DNA of 64,000 nt from Alphaproteobacteria bacterium (GCA_016722515.1 JADKJE010000006.1:1-64000), one strand, 5' to 3'. Shown: positions 7,272-16,168, counted from the stretch's first letter. The notes: generated by a model not told the origin, from the letters alone. Made by a program: numbers and translations.

Positions 7272-9266
7272 ATGGCCAAAATATCATCTAAATTTACACC
7301 GCTGATACGCGATAAAGAGCATCCGGAGAATGGCTCTGTGATTGGCATTGCGGCTTCTTCGTGTTGTGGGTTGGTATTCTTTGATGTAACGGATGAGGAA
7401 CGTGTTCAATTCACTACAGACTATAGCGAAGAGCTTAAAAAGCTTTTAAGAAATGAGGGATATTCACCTTACTTGCCTGATGATAGTTTTGCCCCGTATC
7501 CTAAAGGTCGTTCCATAGCCAATACGGTTGAGGAAAGGGCCAGGCACTTAATCAATATGCTTAACAACCCAAGGGTAGAAGCCATTATACAAGTGGACGG
7601 AGGCATGACAGCGCTTGAAGTGGCAAACATGCTTGATCAATACGATAAGGATTGGAAAAAAGTAGAGGCCAACATTGCTGATGCATGGATAAAGAAACAT
7701 CCAGGACAAATCCTACCGAATGATTTCTTTACGCCGAGGCTTGCTTCTAAATTTTATACGGACTCAACCGGGCAGCAACACGGCCTTCCTCAAAGAGGGA
7801 TTCCATTGATTGGCTTTAGTGATATTTCTTGCTTACATAATATACTGGGACAACGTGGTGTTGTTAGATCCTATTATGCTAATCCACTTTGTATTTTGGA
7901 TTGTCCAAGGGCCACTAAAGCAACAGATACTATTTCTGAGCTAGAACCCATCACGGTATATCAAGGGCTTATACCAGGAAATAAGTTATTGATCCCCAAA
8001 GGCACTCTACCAGTTTATGCGACACTCCTAGACCGTATAGTGTTAACGGCAGGCTTACCGTTTCAATTTCACTTACAAGAGCCTTCATTATTAGCCATAG
8101 AATCAACGTTTTCTGCTGAAGAATCTGGCAAATTCCTTCAGGAAGCTCAGGCAAAAGGTTTACTGGATAATGTAAAGGGTATTGTTATCGGTCAAGTTTG
8201 GGATGATGAAAAAAAACTGGCTCGTTCTATTGATCCGAATAATCTTAGTCCTGATTCTTCTTTAAGGACATTCATAAATGAATCAGGGATACCTGTTTTA
8301 TTTACAGACGAAAAAGACACGTTCGGTCACGGAAGGAATTCAATAATCACGAAGCCTTTTGCCAATTTTGCACCAGCAACGCTCACAGCAGCTGAAAATG
8401 GTACTGTAACACTCCGTATTGAAGGACATGCTCCGCAAGAAACGCTAGACCGTCTTTATACCCACAGGATTAATATCCCTCTATTGGAGCATATGGGGCC
8501 CAAAGAATCAAAAAAGATCAGCGGTACATTAGAAAAACGAACAGGACCAGATCGTGACTTTCCCTTAACGGATGCAATTATCATCGACTCGTTAGAATTA
8601 GGGGATATAAAGGGAACCAACATAAATACTCAAGGAAAAGTCTGTATAGTTTGTTCAGATGGTCGCGAACGCTCTCGTGACCATTATACGTACACTCATA
8701 TGGGTGCGGCCTGTATGTCAGACAATTTAAAGTTAAAGGATGCGAAGGCAGTGATCGTAGTGATTCCGCCCGAAAAACCAGTCACGTTATGTAATGCACT
8801 TTCAGGGATAATTGATCCTAACGTAACATGGAAACAAGAGGGAAATAGTATTTCTTCTGAACAACAAAAAGTAAGGGTTCCTTACGTAGAGAAAGCCCTT
8901 AATAATATTGGGTTAAATGGTATAGTAGTCGAGGTGAAACCTTCTGGCGAAAATGACCAGAAAGTGATAGTAAGCCTAACGTTGACTGATGAACAGCAGC
9001 AAAGAATAATGAAAGCAGAGAGGCCTTTTTCTGAGCGTTCGTCATGGCTTGAGATAATGGACGATTTTGGAGAACGCTATCTTGGAAACACACCATTATA
9101 TATTTTAGAGGACGAGGCTTTATCGCAAACCAAAGGTATGTATGCAGGTCGTGTTCAGATACAGAATAGCGTTGTTTCTTCAGAACGGGAAAAGTTCCAT
9201 GATCAGAAAGAAAAAAGCTGGGCTGAAAGGACTCTGTCGTTTTCAGGAAGAAGTTGGGAAATATAG
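7272..9266 (+). CDS. S66-type peptidase (LD-carboxypeptidase/MccF-like) with extra C-terminal domain
   Basis: Residues 15-385 follow the S66 fold family, whose members cut murein tetrapeptides (LdcA) or microcin C (MccF) with a Ser-Glu-His triad. The likely triad is Ser183 (IGFSDIS), Glu277 (LAIESTF) and His353 (DTFGHG). Usual LdcA enzymes have about 300-340 residues; this one has 664. Residues about 390-664 form an additional region I do not recognise, containing a Cys-rich stretch (GKVCIVCSDGRERS). There is no signal peptide, so it should act in the cytoplasm. ATG at 7272 follows AGAGGA. It stands alone between repeats. The substrate is unknown, and transferase or effector roles are possible. 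Confidence 0.75.
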   Translation: MAKISSKFTPLIRDKEHPENGSVIGIAASSCCGLVFFDVTDEERVQFTTDYSEELKKLLRNEGYSPYLPDDSFAPYPKGRSIANTVEERARHLINMLNNPRVEAIIQVDGGMTALEVANMLDQYDKDWKKVEANIADAWIKKHPGQILPNDFFTPRLASKFYTDSTGQQHGLPQRGIPLIGFSDISCLHNILGQRGVVRSYYANPLCILDCPRATKATDTISELEPITVYQGLIPGNKLLIPKGTLPVYATLLDRIVLTAGLPFQFHLQEPSLLAIESTFSAEESGKFLQEAQAKGLLDNVKGIVIGQVWDDEKKLARSIDPNNLSPDSSLRTFINESGIPVLFTDEKDTFGHGRNSIITKPFANFAPATLTAAENGTVTLRIEGHAPQETLDRLYTHRINIPLLEHMGPKESKKISGTLEKRTGPDRDFPLTDAIIIDSLELGDIKGTNINTQGKVCIVCSDGRERSRDHYTYTHMGAACMSDNLKLKDAKAVIVVIPPEKPVTLCNALSGIIDPNVTWKQEGNSISSEQQKVRVPYVEKALNNIGLNGIVVEVKPSGENDQKVIVSLTLTDEQQQRIMKAERPFSERSSWLEIMDDFGERYLGNTPLYILEDEALSQTKGMYAGRVQIQNSVVSSEREKFHDQKEKSWAERTLSFSGRSWEI

Positions 9267-9304
9267 AGGGCGCTTTCAGTCAGTATAAATTAGGGGGATA
9301 CTTA

Positions 9305-9350
9305 GGTTTGAATTGTAAAGAATTTATTTACAGATGTCTCCTGAAGTAAT
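9305..9350 (+). repeat. Short repeat R2, copy 1
   Basis: About 45 bp matching 60571-60615 in the same orientation (GTAAAGAATT, then CTCCTGAAGT, with the bases between partly changed). The right copy carries a short hairpin (AACTGTAAAG / CTTTGCAGTT). The two copies flank prophage B at a distance and probably belong to a dispersed repeat family rather than attachment sites. Confidence 0.45.
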
Positions 9351-9363
9351 TGCTCTTCGGCAA

Positions 9364-9606
9364 TTAGAAATGCTTCTTAGCAAATGCATGGCCGGAACCA
9401 TGTTTGAGGTAGGTTTCGAACTTTTGGGCTTTTTCTTTGTTTTCAAAGGCGATGTAGGTGATGCATTTCCAGGGTTTATATTTATTGGTATGGATGGATT
9501 TACCGGAGTTATGTTCGTCTAAGCGGGACTGGACGGTTTGGGTGGTGAAGCCGATGTAGCGGCGGGAGTTGTCATTAATGCTTTGGAGTAGGTAGACGAA
9601 GTACAT
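9364..9606 (-). CDS. GIY-YIG domain protein (UPF0213/YhbQ type)
   Basis: A single GIY-YIG nuclease-fold domain. The sequence MYFVYLLQS gives the first motif, RRYIGFT the second, and the catalytic Arg (QSRLDEHN) and Glu (FETYLKHGSG) follow in order. I start it at ATG 9606, where the domain begins, rather than at the in-frame codon 99 bases upstream that adds an unrelated tail. At 80 residues it has the normal length of these stand-alone proteins, which are common in bacteria and whose cellular role is mostly unknown. A low-complexity repeat follows upstream. Confidence 0.85.
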   Translation of the reverse strand: MYFVYLLQSINDNSRRYIGFTTQTVQSRLDEHNSGKSIHTNKYKPWKCITYIAFENKEKAQKFETYLKHGSGHAFAKKHF

Positions 9607-9777
9607 GTTTGCCTCACAAAATAGATTCAGAATTTGTTGTTTAGAATCTTTGGTGGGCAAAGTGGGGGGATGGTAATGCTTTTTTGTAAATTTTGCAAGA
9701 TTCAAAATGAATGGCCAGCTTTCTCTGAGGCTGTGAGAAATTTTAGAAAGATATGAATGTGGGGTTTGGGAGTCAGT

Positions 9778-9861
9778 CCTGCTTCGCTAAAGCTACGCAG
9801 GATCACCCTGCATCGCTAAATCTTCTCCGGGCGTAGCCCTGCGAAGCTTTAGCGAAGCAGG
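9778..9861. repeat. Palindromic repeat with 16-bp perfect arms
   Basis: Arms CCTGCTTCGCTAAAGC (9778-9793) and GCTTTAGCGAAGCAGG (9846-9861) are exact complements, with smaller nested dyads between them (TACGCAGG, CCTGCATCG, GCGTAGCC). A related fragment (GTCGCTAGCGAAGTAGGG) occurs near 48786. This looks like a genome-specific palindromic element and lies against the third R1 fragment. Confidence 0.6.
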
Positions 9862-9995
9862 GTGGCGGTGGGTAGTATTCAGCACAACTACCTCGTTCTA
9901 ACGGGGACTGTGCACAAAAAGGCAATTCTTAAAAACTCGTATGAAGCCGTCATAAATACTGTGCATAGGGTTATAAATGAGTTGACAACTTTTAA
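9850..9995 (+). repeat. Dispersed repeat R1, partial copy 2
   Basis: From TGGCGGTGGGTAG onward this matches the right half of the R1 copy at about 6975-7110 (CTCGTTCTAACG, GGCAATTCTTAAAA, AAATACTGTGCATAGGG, GACAACTTTTAAT). The left half is absent and replaced by the palindromic repeat, so the junction lies near 9855. Confidence 0.6.
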
Positions 9996-10048
9996 TTAGA
10001 TTGAGCTGTTATAGTAGTTTGTCAATATGATCGCCACCAATGCTTGAC

Positions 10049-10204
10049 CTACGAGTTAAGGGTCAAAATAGCCTTATCAATAAATGATTTCTCATCTTCG
10101 GTAAGTGCAGAATTGCTTTTTATAGATGTAAAATATGAAAGTAGGATGGGTATATCTTCTTGATTAATAGGTTTAGGTAAAAAAGAATTTATTTCTTTAA
10201 GCAT
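10049..10204 (-). CDS. Possible small protein (51 residues)
   Basis: The frame runs from ATG at 10204, preceded by an AGGGGAA ribosome site at good spacing, to TAG at 10049. The product is MLKEINSFLPKP..., acidic and probably helical, ending KAILTLNS. No family is recognised. It lies 126 bp downstream of the YfiR-like gene on the same strand and could be the last gene of that operon. The only support is the ribosome site and the clean frame, so it may be spurious. Confidence 0.35.
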   Translation of the reverse strand: MLKEINSFLPKPINQEDIPILLSYFTSIKSNSALTEDEKSFIDKAILTLNS

Positions 10205-10330
10205 AACGTTGTTCCCCTAAATTGAATCAGTCATATGAGTGAAGCAAGAACAATCGTATCACGTCAAATTGTGTTTTTCAACTATTATTACTCAAATAAT
10301 ACTACTTATATAAGTATTATGAGCGGATTG

Positions 10331-10912
10331 TTATTTGTAAATATGGGCCATATCTAATAACTCTGAATCAACAGTAAGGCCAGCTTTCTTTATAGAGGTA
10401 TAATTGGCTTCGAGTGCGATTGAATCTCCATTCCAGGTAAAGCCTATTGTTCCACCGCGCTTTGCAAATCCTTTATTGTTACTTACCGTTAAGATTGGTA
10501 GATTCTTAGTTAAAGTAAGGAGGCTGCTTTCATAATCCTTAGCTGCTGGACTAACATAAAGAATGTGGCATTTTTTGAGTTCGCTATCTGGAACTTGCTC
10601 AACTACAAGAATAGGAAATTTAAATTTCCTATTCTTTGAAAATGAGGATAACAGTTCCCCAATGGGGTCTTGTCCGTAAATGCATATACGCGTGGGAGTT
10701 GATGCGGTTTTATCAGGCCATTCAGTGAATTCTATGAGGTTATAAACAAAGACGGCCATAATCTCATATTCTTTAAACTCTTTGTTATACTCTTTAGTTG
10801 CCAATGCATTTGATGTTAATGCGGAGTATAATATTAGAATTGGTACTATAAAGCGTAGCTGCGCTAATTTTCCCTTTTTTGTTATTAATTTATAAGGTGT
10901 ATCACCAAGCAT
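10331..10912 (-). CDS. YfiR-family periplasmic protein (DUF4154)
   Basis: YfiR-like proteins sit in the periplasm and restrain or feed signals to a membrane partner. The protein (193 residues) has a hydrophobic N-terminal segment (FIVPILILYSALTSNALA) that looks like a signal peptide. The family pattern follows: IMAVFVYNLIEFTEWP, ICIYGQDPIGELL, ILYVSPAAKD, LTVSNNKGFAKRGGTIGF and the C-terminal LEANYTSIKKAGLTVDSELL. Downstream of a TonB-dependent receptor and near a sensor kinase it forms a common arrangement in which receptor, YfiR-like protein and kinase are linked. The ligand is unknown. Confidence 0.9.
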   Translation of the reverse strand: MLGDTPYKLITKKGKLAQLRFIVPILILYSALTSNALATKEYNKEFKEYEIMAVFVYNLIEFTEWPDKTASTPTRICIYGQDPIGELLSSFSKNRKFKFPILVVEQVPDSELKKCHILYVSPAAKDYESSLLTLTKNLPILTVSNNKGFAKRGGTIGFTWNGDSIALEANYTSIKKAGLTVDSELLDMAHIYK

Positions 10913-10930
10913 ATAATAAATTATTTTAAA

Positions 10931-11527
10931 TTAAGAAGGTATAGACTGCTTCTGAGCAGATCTTTTTTCAGTTACACTGCTGTAATCACGGGATATACCA
11001 CACGAAAGCGTCTCAAATTCTGCGAATTTCCTGTCTTCATGAAGAAATTGATTCTTTGATTTGCACCAAACACTTCCCATTTTAAGATAAATTCTACCAT
11101 CAAATCTGAAAGTTATATGTTTGAGAGGAACTGCTCTCCTAATACTTCCGTTAACGTGCGTTAGTCCTACCCCATTAATATCACTACAAACATTATGAAT
11201 AGTTTTCCCTATTTGCGTGATTAGTACCATCAGGATGCTACCAGGCATATGTTCCCAATCAAGTTCAGGAAAGGATGTGATTTCAGAAAGTAATATTGAT
11301 CCTTCAGCAAGATAGTTGCCACTTTGTGTCTGCATGTCATAATCTTTGATTTTCATATGCATGTCTTTGACCAAAATATCGTTCTTTTCATAATTAGGAA
11401 AGTTATATTGGTATATATCTTGGGATGTTAAATTAATATCACAACCCAAAAGCTCTTTCATTTTATGTAAAGGATCTATTTTGATTTCCTGTAATTTGAG
11501 AGCTGCTGACATTTCTAGAATCTCCAT
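10931..11527 (-). CDS. Unrecognised protein between TonB receptor and YfiR genes (possible hotdog fold)
   Basis: A 198-residue soluble protein. It overlaps the receptor gene by 13 bases when started at ATG 11527; ATG 11512 is an alternative with GGAG upstream. The middle shows a long hydrophobic helix after HMPGSILMVLITQIG and following strands (VPLKHITFRFDGRIYLKMG), a layout like hotdog-fold thioesterases or dehydratases (FabZ-like HxxPGxxxM...Q), but the usual catalytic residues cannot be assigned. Coupling to the receptor suggests it serves the same pathway. An acyl-modifying role is only a guess. Confidence 0.5.
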   Translation of the reverse strand: MEILEMSAALKLQEIKIDPLHKMKELLGCDINLTSQDIYQYNFPNYEKNDILVKDMHMKIKDYDMQTQSGNYLAEGSILLSEITSFPELDWEHMPGSILMVLITQIGKTIHNVCSDINGVGLTHVNGSIRRAVPLKHITFRFDGRIYLKMGSVWCKSKNQFLHEDRKFAEFETLSCGISRDYSSVTEKRSAQKQSIPS

Positions 11528-13536
11528 GTTACCTTACCGTATGCATTGCGGCCTACCTGAGTTGCATCCCCTTGTAGTGGAGCAGAAAACTCAGGGTGTG
11601 AATTATCAAAAAGATTTTGTCCGACCAATCTTAGTTCTAATCCAGCTATTGGACTCCAACTAAAACTAGTGTCAAATCTTAAATATGAGGGGATATGAAT
11701 AGTTGATAAGTTATCGACAAAATAGAGAGAATTATCTAATTCCAAATTGTGAGGTAAACTCAAATGAGAACGAAGGTTAAAATTATTTTGTGCAGTTTTT
11801 CCTTCATCTATTTGTGATAATGTATCTGTGCCGCCAGCTTTTGTATGAATATCAACTATATCAAAGGAATAGCCACCAGAAAGTTGCCATTTAGGTGTGA
11901 CATCCCAATAGGCAGCTGTTTCGAATCCATATACCTGTCCAAAAGCATTATTTCCAAACGGGATTGGAACAACCAGGTGAGGAGGGAGCGAGGTTGAGCT
12001 GTCAATAAATGGAGTCCCTGTTTCATATGATCTTAGGTGGCTGTAGTCATTAACGAATGTTGAGAAATCCATAAAGAAGTTATTTTGGGGTTGCACCCTA
12101 TATCCAATTTCATAAGCAATTAAATCTTCGGAATCAAAGTTCGTTTGCCCTAACCACTGGGCAAATCCTGGTTTAAGATTTCCTACTACTATGGTGATAT
12201 CATCCTCGGCTAGGCTTGGTGTCCGAACAGCCCTTGAAACAGCAGCCCATAGCGTTTTCGTATCGGATAACTTCCATGTTAAACGAGCATTCGGTTGATA
12301 TTCAAATCCCGTAAAATCGTTGTGTTCAAGTTTTGTTCCTAGTGTTAAAAATAATTTGTCGGGTATTACACTATATTTGTCTTGAATAAAGATGCTAAAA
12401 AGATTTGTGGAGCGGTTCGCAGGATCAAAATTGAGGTAAACAGTCCCATTGGTATCACTAGTAATAAATCGATAATCTGCTCCCCAGATCAATTCATTAC
12501 GTTCATCAAGTTGCCAGTTATGTTGGAAATCCAAATCGAATGTGTTTATTCTTTGGTCTAACGTTAGTGGGTTATCTCTATGAATATTACTAAAATAAGC
12601 CTGTAAACTTGTTGAAGAATTTTCAGCTATCTTCTTTTCCCATCGACCAAGAATATTTCCACCTACTCTTGTCTCTTCTGAATCTAACCTTTCTGTAAAT
12701 GGTGTCGTCAATGTTGGAAGAATAACATCTCTATCCTGATTGCTTCTAAAAAGATCCCCTTGCAGGGTAAATGAATTATTCTCAATATTTTCAGCATCTA
12801 TCCTGAAGCCACTTTGCTTCATTTGCCAACTGTCTCCAGCTCCCTGATTTGAATTGGTTTGAGATTCGCCACGATCAAAATATTTACCATAAACTCTGTA
12901 AAAGACATTTTCCCCAATTTGGCCTCCTTTACGGACTCCTGCAGTTCCATTCTCATAGTTTCCATAAGTTGCGGTCATGAGGGTAGCAGGTGTGTCCTTA
13001 GCTTTTTTGGTTACAATGTTAATAACCCCATTAACGGCATTAGCTCCCCATAGGGTTCCGCCTGGGCCACGAATGACTTCAATGCGATCAATATCTTCAA
13101 TCATGAGATCGTGTTCATCCCAATTAACACCAGAGAAAAGCGGTGTATAAATGCTCCTTCCATCGATGATAACAAGCATTTTAGCCGCAATTTGATCTGT
13201 AAAGCCACGTGCAGAGATAGCCCACTTATTAGAAGTAATCTGTGAGACTTGGATTCCTGGTACCAGTCGTAGTATTTCTGGAATACTTGTAAGCCCAGAA
13301 CGCCGGATGTCTTCAGCCGTTACAACATAAATAGAAGCTGCTGCATCAGATAATTTCTCTGCCTTCTTTGATACAGAAGTCACCCTAATATTTTGTTGTT
13401 TCAATATATCTGTTAACGATGTGTTAAGAAGCTCTTTGACTTCTTCCGTTGCCTCTTCGGCATGCACGCTTGAAATTGGATTTATAAAAAAAACTAGAAA
13501 CCCCAAAAAACATGAACTTATCAATTTAAACGACAT
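11515..13536 (-). CDS. TonB-dependent outer membrane receptor
   Basis: An energised outer-membrane gate for a scarce ligand such as a siderophore, metal chelate or vitamin. A signal peptide (residues 1-26, ending SVHAEE) precedes the plug domain (about 50-170: AASIYVVTAEDIRRSG, PEILRLVPGIQV, IDRIEVIRGPGGTLWGANAVNGVINIVTKKA). A beta barrel follows and ends in WRF, the aromatic C-terminus needed for barrel assembly. At 673 residues it is near the usual size. It is first in an operon with the unrecognised 198-residue protein and the YfiR-like gene, divergent from the sensor kinase. No TonB/ExbBD is in the window. Confidence 0.95.
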   Translation of the reverse strand: MSFKLISSCFLGFLVFFINPISSVHAEEATEEVKELLNTSLTDILKQQNIRVTSVSKKAEKLSDAAASIYVVTAEDIRRSGLTSIPEILRLVPGIQVSQITSNKWAISARGFTDQIAAKMLVIIDGRSIYTPLFSGVNWDEHDLMIEDIDRIEVIRGPGGTLWGANAVNGVINIVTKKAKDTPATLMTATYGNYENGTAGVRKGGQIGENVFYRVYGKYFDRGESQTNSNQGAGDSWQMKQSGFRIDAENIENNSFTLQGDLFRSNQDRDVILPTLTTPFTERLDSEETRVGGNILGRWEKKIAENSSTSLQAYFSNIHRDNPLTLDQRINTFDLDFQHNWQLDERNELIWGADYRFITSDTNGTVYLNFDPANRSTNLFSIFIQDKYSVIPDKLFLTLGTKLEHNDFTGFEYQPNARLTWKLSDTKTLWAAVSRAVRTPSLAEDDITIVVGNLKPGFAQWLGQTNFDSEDLIAYEIGYRVQPQNNFFMDFSTFVNDYSHLRSYETGTPFIDSSTSLPPHLVVPIPFGNNAFGQVYGFETAAYWDVTPKWQLSGGYSFDIVDIHTKAGGTDTLSQIDEGKTAQNNFNLRSHLSLPHNLELDNSLYFVDNLSTIHIPSYLRFDTSFSWSPIAGLELRLVGQNLFDNSHPEFSAPLQGDATQVGRNAYGKVTWRF

Positions 13537-13613
13537 AATTTAAATCCCGCAATCTATTCAAACCCCAAAAACATGAAACCTTGTCGGCTTCAACCCTTAA
13601 CCCTATTATATTT

Positions 13614-13639
13614 TTGACATATATCACGGGTATTGTCAA
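13614..13639. promoter_or_regulatory. Inverted repeat between receptor and kinase genes
   Basis: TTGACA at 13614-13619 and TGTCAA at 13634-13639 form an inverted pair 14 bases apart, about 80 bp upstream of the receptor start. On the minus strand the TTGACA could also serve as a -35 box for the receptor. The site is a candidate operator; no regulator is identified. Confidence 0.3.
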
Positions 13640-13701
13640 TCGAGATCACAATGAGTAAGTGGAAATGCGCAGAAACTACAGATTTCCTAAAAATTGTATT
13701 A

Positions 13702-13730
13702 TTGACATCGTCCCAAAATAACTTCATAAT
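13702..13730 (+). promoter_or_regulatory. Sigma-70-type promoter for the sensor kinase
   Basis: TTGACA (13702-13707), a 17-base spacer and CATAAT (13725-13730) give a near-consensus promoter 53 bp upstream of the kinase ATG. Confidence 0.6.
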
Positions 13731-13782
13731 CGAAAGATGAGGAAATTTGAGGTCTTGATTAGTCATTGTGCGTTGAGGGGGT

Positions 13783-15303
13783 ATGAGGAGAATAATTAAT
13801 AAATTATTACATTCTTCAATTAAACATAAGCTTATTGTATTAGCTATGTTTGTGTCTGGCGTTGCTATATTCCTTTTAAGTTCAGCTTTTATTTTAAATG
13901 ATGTCAGAGATGCAAAACATTCTATGGTTCAAGAGATAGCTCTATTAAATAAAGTGATAGGGAGTCGTGCTATTTCACGTTTGGCTTTTGATCAAGAATC
14001 AAAAGCTGAGAAGGATCTTTATGATTTATATCAAATTCCCTCGATTCGTTTGGCCTGCCTATATAAAAATAACGGAGAACTTTTTGCGCTTTATCTCAAA
14101 AAGGGAGAATCTTTGTCATGTCCAAAAAAGCCTCTACAATTTGGTTATTGGTTCAATTGGTCCAGCCTAGTTATATACCAAAAGGTTTTCTCGTTAGGGG
14201 GGCAAGCTGATGGAGCAATGTATATTGAGTCAGATCTAAATGAAATTTATTCACATTTAGCAATATATGCGGTGACAACTAGCATTGTCATCATACTTGT
14301 CATTATCATTGCTTATTTCTTAACCGTACGATTACAGGCGGTTATTTCAACTCCCATATTGAGCCTGGTTGGAAGTATGCAATCTATTAGGGAAGTTAGA
14401 GATTATTCGGCTAGGGCTAAAATATTATACAATGATGAACTTGGTCTCCTTGCCAATAGTTTTAATGAGATGCTTTCTGAGATTGAACGAAGAGATCAAT
14501 TCTTAGAGCAAAAAGTTCAAGAACGCACCGAAGATCTAGAATACGCTCTCAAAGTCAAAGAAGACTTCCTCTCGAATATGAGCCACGAAATTCGCACTCC
14601 TATTCATGGAGTAATTAGTTTTGTGCGCCTTTTGGTCGAAGAATGGAATACCTCAGATGATGATATACTGTTTAATTATGCTCAGCGTGCTCATAAATCG
14701 AGTGATCGGCTTTTGGCTTTGATTAATAACCTGTTAGATATGTCTAAGTTTGAGAAAGGGGCGGTACAGCTGGAGCGTAAAGAATTGCTGTTCAGTGATC
14801 TGATTCAAACCGTTATTGCAGAAACCAGTGGAGTAGTGGAAGCAAAACATGAGAAGCTGGTGTTTCAACCCATGGCTAACGAACCATTAGTGGAAGTAGA
14901 CGAGGGACGGATGGCGCAGGTGATGACCAATTTAATTGGTAATGCTGTCAAATATTCTGAGAAGGGAACCATAAGGATTTCCCAGAGTGTCAATCCAGAA
15001 GCTATTTTTCTTGATGGAGTGGCTCAAGCACCAGGTATGATCATTTCAATATCAGACGAAGGGATTGGTATTCCAGAGGATGAATTGGTTAAAATATTTG
15101 ATAAATTTTTTGAAAGCAGTCTTACTAAAACTAAAGCCGGTGGAACGGGTTTAGGGCTTGCTATCTCAAGAGAAATTGTCAAGGCACATTTAGGTACTAT
15201 TTGGGCGGAAAATAATAAGAACGGAATTGGTAGTACATTCACATTTATGTTTCCATTAAAGGAAATTCCAGGTGTTACTCAAATTACAGAAAAATATGTA
15301 TAA
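13783..15303 (+). CDS. Membrane sensor histidine kinase (CHASE8-like sensor, HAMP, HisKA, HATPase)
   Basis: The 506-residue protein has a transmembrane helix at about 18-38, a periplasmic sensor of about 120 residues with the CHASE8 pattern (DLYQIPSIRLACLYKNNGELFA), a second helix at about 160-182 and a HAMP linker to about 235. A coiled segment follows, then HisKA with phospho-acceptor His268 (SNMSHEIRTP). The ATPase shows an N box with Asn387 (LIGNAVKYS), G1 DEGIGIP (425-431) and G2 GGTGLGLA (453-460). There is no receiver domain and no response regulator gene nearby, so its partner is elsewhere. It is divergent from the receptor/YfiR operon and probably senses its state. GAGGGG precedes the ATG. 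Confidence 0.93.
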   Translation: MRRIINKLLHSSIKHKLIVLAMFVSGVAIFLLSSAFILNDVRDAKHSMVQEIALLNKVIGSRAISRLAFDQESKAEKDLYDLYQIPSIRLACLYKNNGELFALYLKKGESLSCPKKPLQFGYWFNWSSLVIYQKVFSLGGQADGAMYIESDLNEIYSHLAIYAVTTSIVIILVIIIAYFLTVRLQAVISTPILSLVGSMQSIREVRDYSARAKILYNDELGLLANSFNEMLSEIERRDQFLEQKVQERTEDLEYALKVKEDFLSNMSHEIRTPIHGVISFVRLLVEEWNTSDDDILFNYAQRAHKSSDRLLALINNLLDMSKFEKGAVQLERKELLFSDLIQTVIAETSGVVEAKHEKLVFQPMANEPLVEVDEGRMAQVMTNLIGNAVKYSEKGTIRISQSVNPEAIFLDGVAQAPGMIISISDEGIGIPEDELVKIFDKFFESSLTKTKAGGTGLGLAISREIVKAHLGTIWAENNKNGIGSTFTFMFPLKEIPGVTQITEKYV

Positions 15304-15325
15304 GAAGCTGTCATAAAGGTTAAGA

Positions 15326-15352
15326 TGCGTGCATCCGGTTAGGATGCACGCA
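15326..15352 (+). terminator. Hairpin between convergent genes
   Basis: TGCGTGCATCC (15326-15336) and GGATGCACGCA (15342-15352) form an 11-bp perfect stem with a 5-base loop, 23 bp after the kinase stop and just before the end of the convergent 98-residue gene. There is no T run directly after it, so termination strength is uncertain. Confidence 0.45.
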
Positions 15353-15358
15353 GGATGG

Positions 15359-15655
15359 TCAGTTCTTTTCAAGGGTGGCTTTTACTTTCAAGCTTTTATT
15401 ATTATATTCAAAAGTTCCCCACCATTGATCTTGGCCCAAAATATCGACACGTTCAATCATCAGGCTAAAATGATTAATTCTATTTTTCTTAGTATTCCAA
15501 AAGTCTCTCAGTTCAAACCATGATTTGCGAGCCACTGTTGTAGCCATGCGTTTAACCGCATATTCATAAAAGTTCAGAAGGTTCTCAACTTCTACTTCGC
15601 TACATTTATTGTTTTGGACATCTTCAATCATGGCCTTATAAAAAAGTTTACTCAT
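15359..15655 (-). CDS. Hypothetical 98-residue protein at the left end of prophage B
   Basis: A mixed alpha/beta soluble protein with several tryptophans (RKSWFELRDFWN, DQWWGTFEYNN). I do not recognise it. It follows the holin gene by about 85 bp on the same strand, so it may be the last gene of the late operon or the first gene beyond the prophage. ATG at 15655 is preceded by AAAGGAGACAAG, a strong ribosome site, which supports expression. Confidence 0.5.
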   Translation of the reverse strand: MSKLFYKAMIEDVQNNKCSEVEVENLLNFYEYAVKRMATTVARKSWFELRDFWNTKKNRINHFSLMIERVDILGQDQWWGTFEYNNKSLKVKATLEKN

Positions 15656-15739
15656 TGTCTTGTCTCCTTTAATTGGGTTTAATTAACAAGTACATGAATG
15701 CTTCTATTTTGGAGTTAATCAACTGAATTAGAACGATTA

Positions 15740-16168
15740 TTAGCTTATTTTTCTATGAATTTTGCTCATGGCCCTTTGACCAAAATAAAAGCTGATAATG
15801 CCAGAAAAAATAGCCTGATCTTCTTCTGTCCAAAGCAACCATGGCAGATTTGTCGAGAAATGCATTACCTTAACCGTGGCGTATAAGATGAAGAAACTGT
15901 AGGCAATAATCGGTCGTACCGTCCCATTGAGTGCATCTACCCAGCCGATGCCTAGGCTATAGGTCTTATAAAGTGCTTGGGTTTCAGCGATCTCAGCCTG
16001 AGTATTTGTTTCTTCAAGCTTTTCCTTCCGTTCCTGTACCTGTACATCCTTCTGTATATTAAGTAGCGTGATTTCATGCTTCTTATTCGATGCATCTTGG
16101 AATAGCTGGATTAAATTAGGAAATGTTGCGCTAATAAAACCAAGCAGCGAGCTGAGCAATGTAATCAT
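15740..16168 (-). CDS. Holin, GTA 3-TM type
   Basis: Holins open the inner membrane at a set time so that lysis enzyme or particles can leave. This 142-residue protein has an N-terminal hydrophobic segment (LLSSLLGFISATFPNLI), a charged coiled middle (IQKDVQVQERKEKLEETN), then GIGWVDALNGTVRPIIAYSFF and a last hydrophobic segment ending SFYFGQRAMSK. The WVDALNGTVRP and FGQR motifs are those of the three-helix holin family found with gene-transfer-agent and related phage tails. It ends the tail operon. An endolysin gene is not evident beside it. Confidence 0.8.
   Translation of the reverse strand: MITLLSSLLGFISATFPNLIQLFQDASNKKHEITLLNIQKDVQVQERKEKLEETNTQAEIAETQALYKTYSLGIGWVDALNGTVRPIIAYSFFILYATVKVMHFSTNLPWLLWTEEDQAIFSGIISFYFGQRAMSKIHRKIS

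Noticed and set aside
9720..9865. CRISPR-like repeats near the palindromic element
   Set aside because: Only nested inverted repeats are seen; there is no regular repeat-spacer periodicity and no cas gene in the window.
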